A stretch of 64,000 bases of DNA from Yamadazyma tenuis. Taxonomy: Eukaryota; Ascomycota; Pichiomycetes; Serinales; Debaryomycetaceae. The notes below the pieces were generated by a model, which worked only from the letters and a program-made list of their open reading frames with translations, did no database searches and was not told the DNA's origin. Location: NCBI RefSeq assembly GCF_029203305.1, contig NC_089461.1, positions 1,488,001-1,552,000 on the forward strand, read 5' to 3'. The first letter of the stretch is position 1; each line of letters begins with the position of its first letter. The translations under genes and the position numbers were made by a program. Below are positions 63,940 to 64,000 of this stretch, piece after piece.

Positions 63940-64000
63940 ATGGCCATGAACAGACAAATCTTAGAAATATCGAGCACTGTGGATCTGAGAATATCAGGAG
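63940..64000 (+). CDS. Possible N-terminus of a gene cut by the right edge
   Basis: An ATG at 63940 opens a plus-strand frame (MAMNRQILEISSTVD...) that stays open for 20 codons to the window end. It is divergent from AIM24 (53 bp between ATGs), a spacing seen elsewhere in this window. A second ATG lies at 63946. The fragment is too short to assign or to be sure it is real. Confidence 0.3.
   Translation, partial: MAMNRQILEISSTVDLRISG

Overview
The window is nuclear chromosomal DNA of a budding yeast, most likely a member of the CUG-Ser (Debaryomyces/Candida-type) clade. The evidence is dense, almost intron-free genes with short intergenic gaps, a CYP52-type alkane/fatty-acid P450, an ENA-type sodium ATPase, and fungal orthologues such as SRB8, RSA4, USO1, PAT1 and ZAP1. 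CTG codons are scarce, and where one falls at a well-conserved site (RSA4) the family usually has Ser or Thr. Leu translations of CTG should therefore be read with caution. I see 27 complete protein genes, two probable gene fragments at the window ends and one candidate micro-gene. I see no tRNA, rRNA, transposon, LTR or CRISPR array.

Layout. 1-7.6 kb: a cut-off gene, VPS41 (HOPS), TFB5 (TFIIH), COG3 (Golgi tether) and MCM10 (replication), mostly in head-to-head pairs with promoters of 66-95 bp. 7.6-14.5 kb: a CYP52 P450, the MYG1 exonuclease homologue, a possible 34-residue ORF and an ENA P-type ATPase that lacks an in-frame ATG at its expected start. 14.6-32 kb: HUB1, followed by a long run of minus-strand genes: PPG1, ARG8, ZRG17-like, SRB8, MYO5, RSA4 and a Rad55-like RecA-fold protein. 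32-45 kb: SSK2 (HOG MAPKKK), mitoribosomal mL49/IMG2, ZAP1, an unrecognised phosphoprotein-like gene and PAT1. 45-64 kb: ABZ1, USO1, RAD59, ELP1, a CHIP-like U-box protein, a Medusa-type (DUF7082) regulator, AIM24 and a possible gene start at the right edge.

The genes are mostly housekeeping and do not form one system. Small functional groupings exist: membrane tethering (VPS41, COG3, USO1), recombination (Rad55-like, RAD59), zinc homeostasis (ZAP1 and ZRG17-like) and salt/osmotic stress (ENA, SSK2). Regulatory signals that can be read are a Gcn4 site before ARG8, a PAC box before RSA4, a TATA box that decides the CYP52 start, and a recurrent CGCG/TCGCGA element in about half of the promoters.

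Several starts were moved inward because the longest open frame begins at a non-ATG codon or overlaps a neighbour (MCM10, CYP52, MYG1, ZRG17, ZAP1, ABZ1, USO1, RAD59, ELP1). I did not find a convincing new multi-gene system. The best leads are the ENA start anomaly, the degenerate Walker A of the Rad55-like protein, the TPR-less CHIP-like protein, the unshown micro-ORF and the CGCG promoter grammar.
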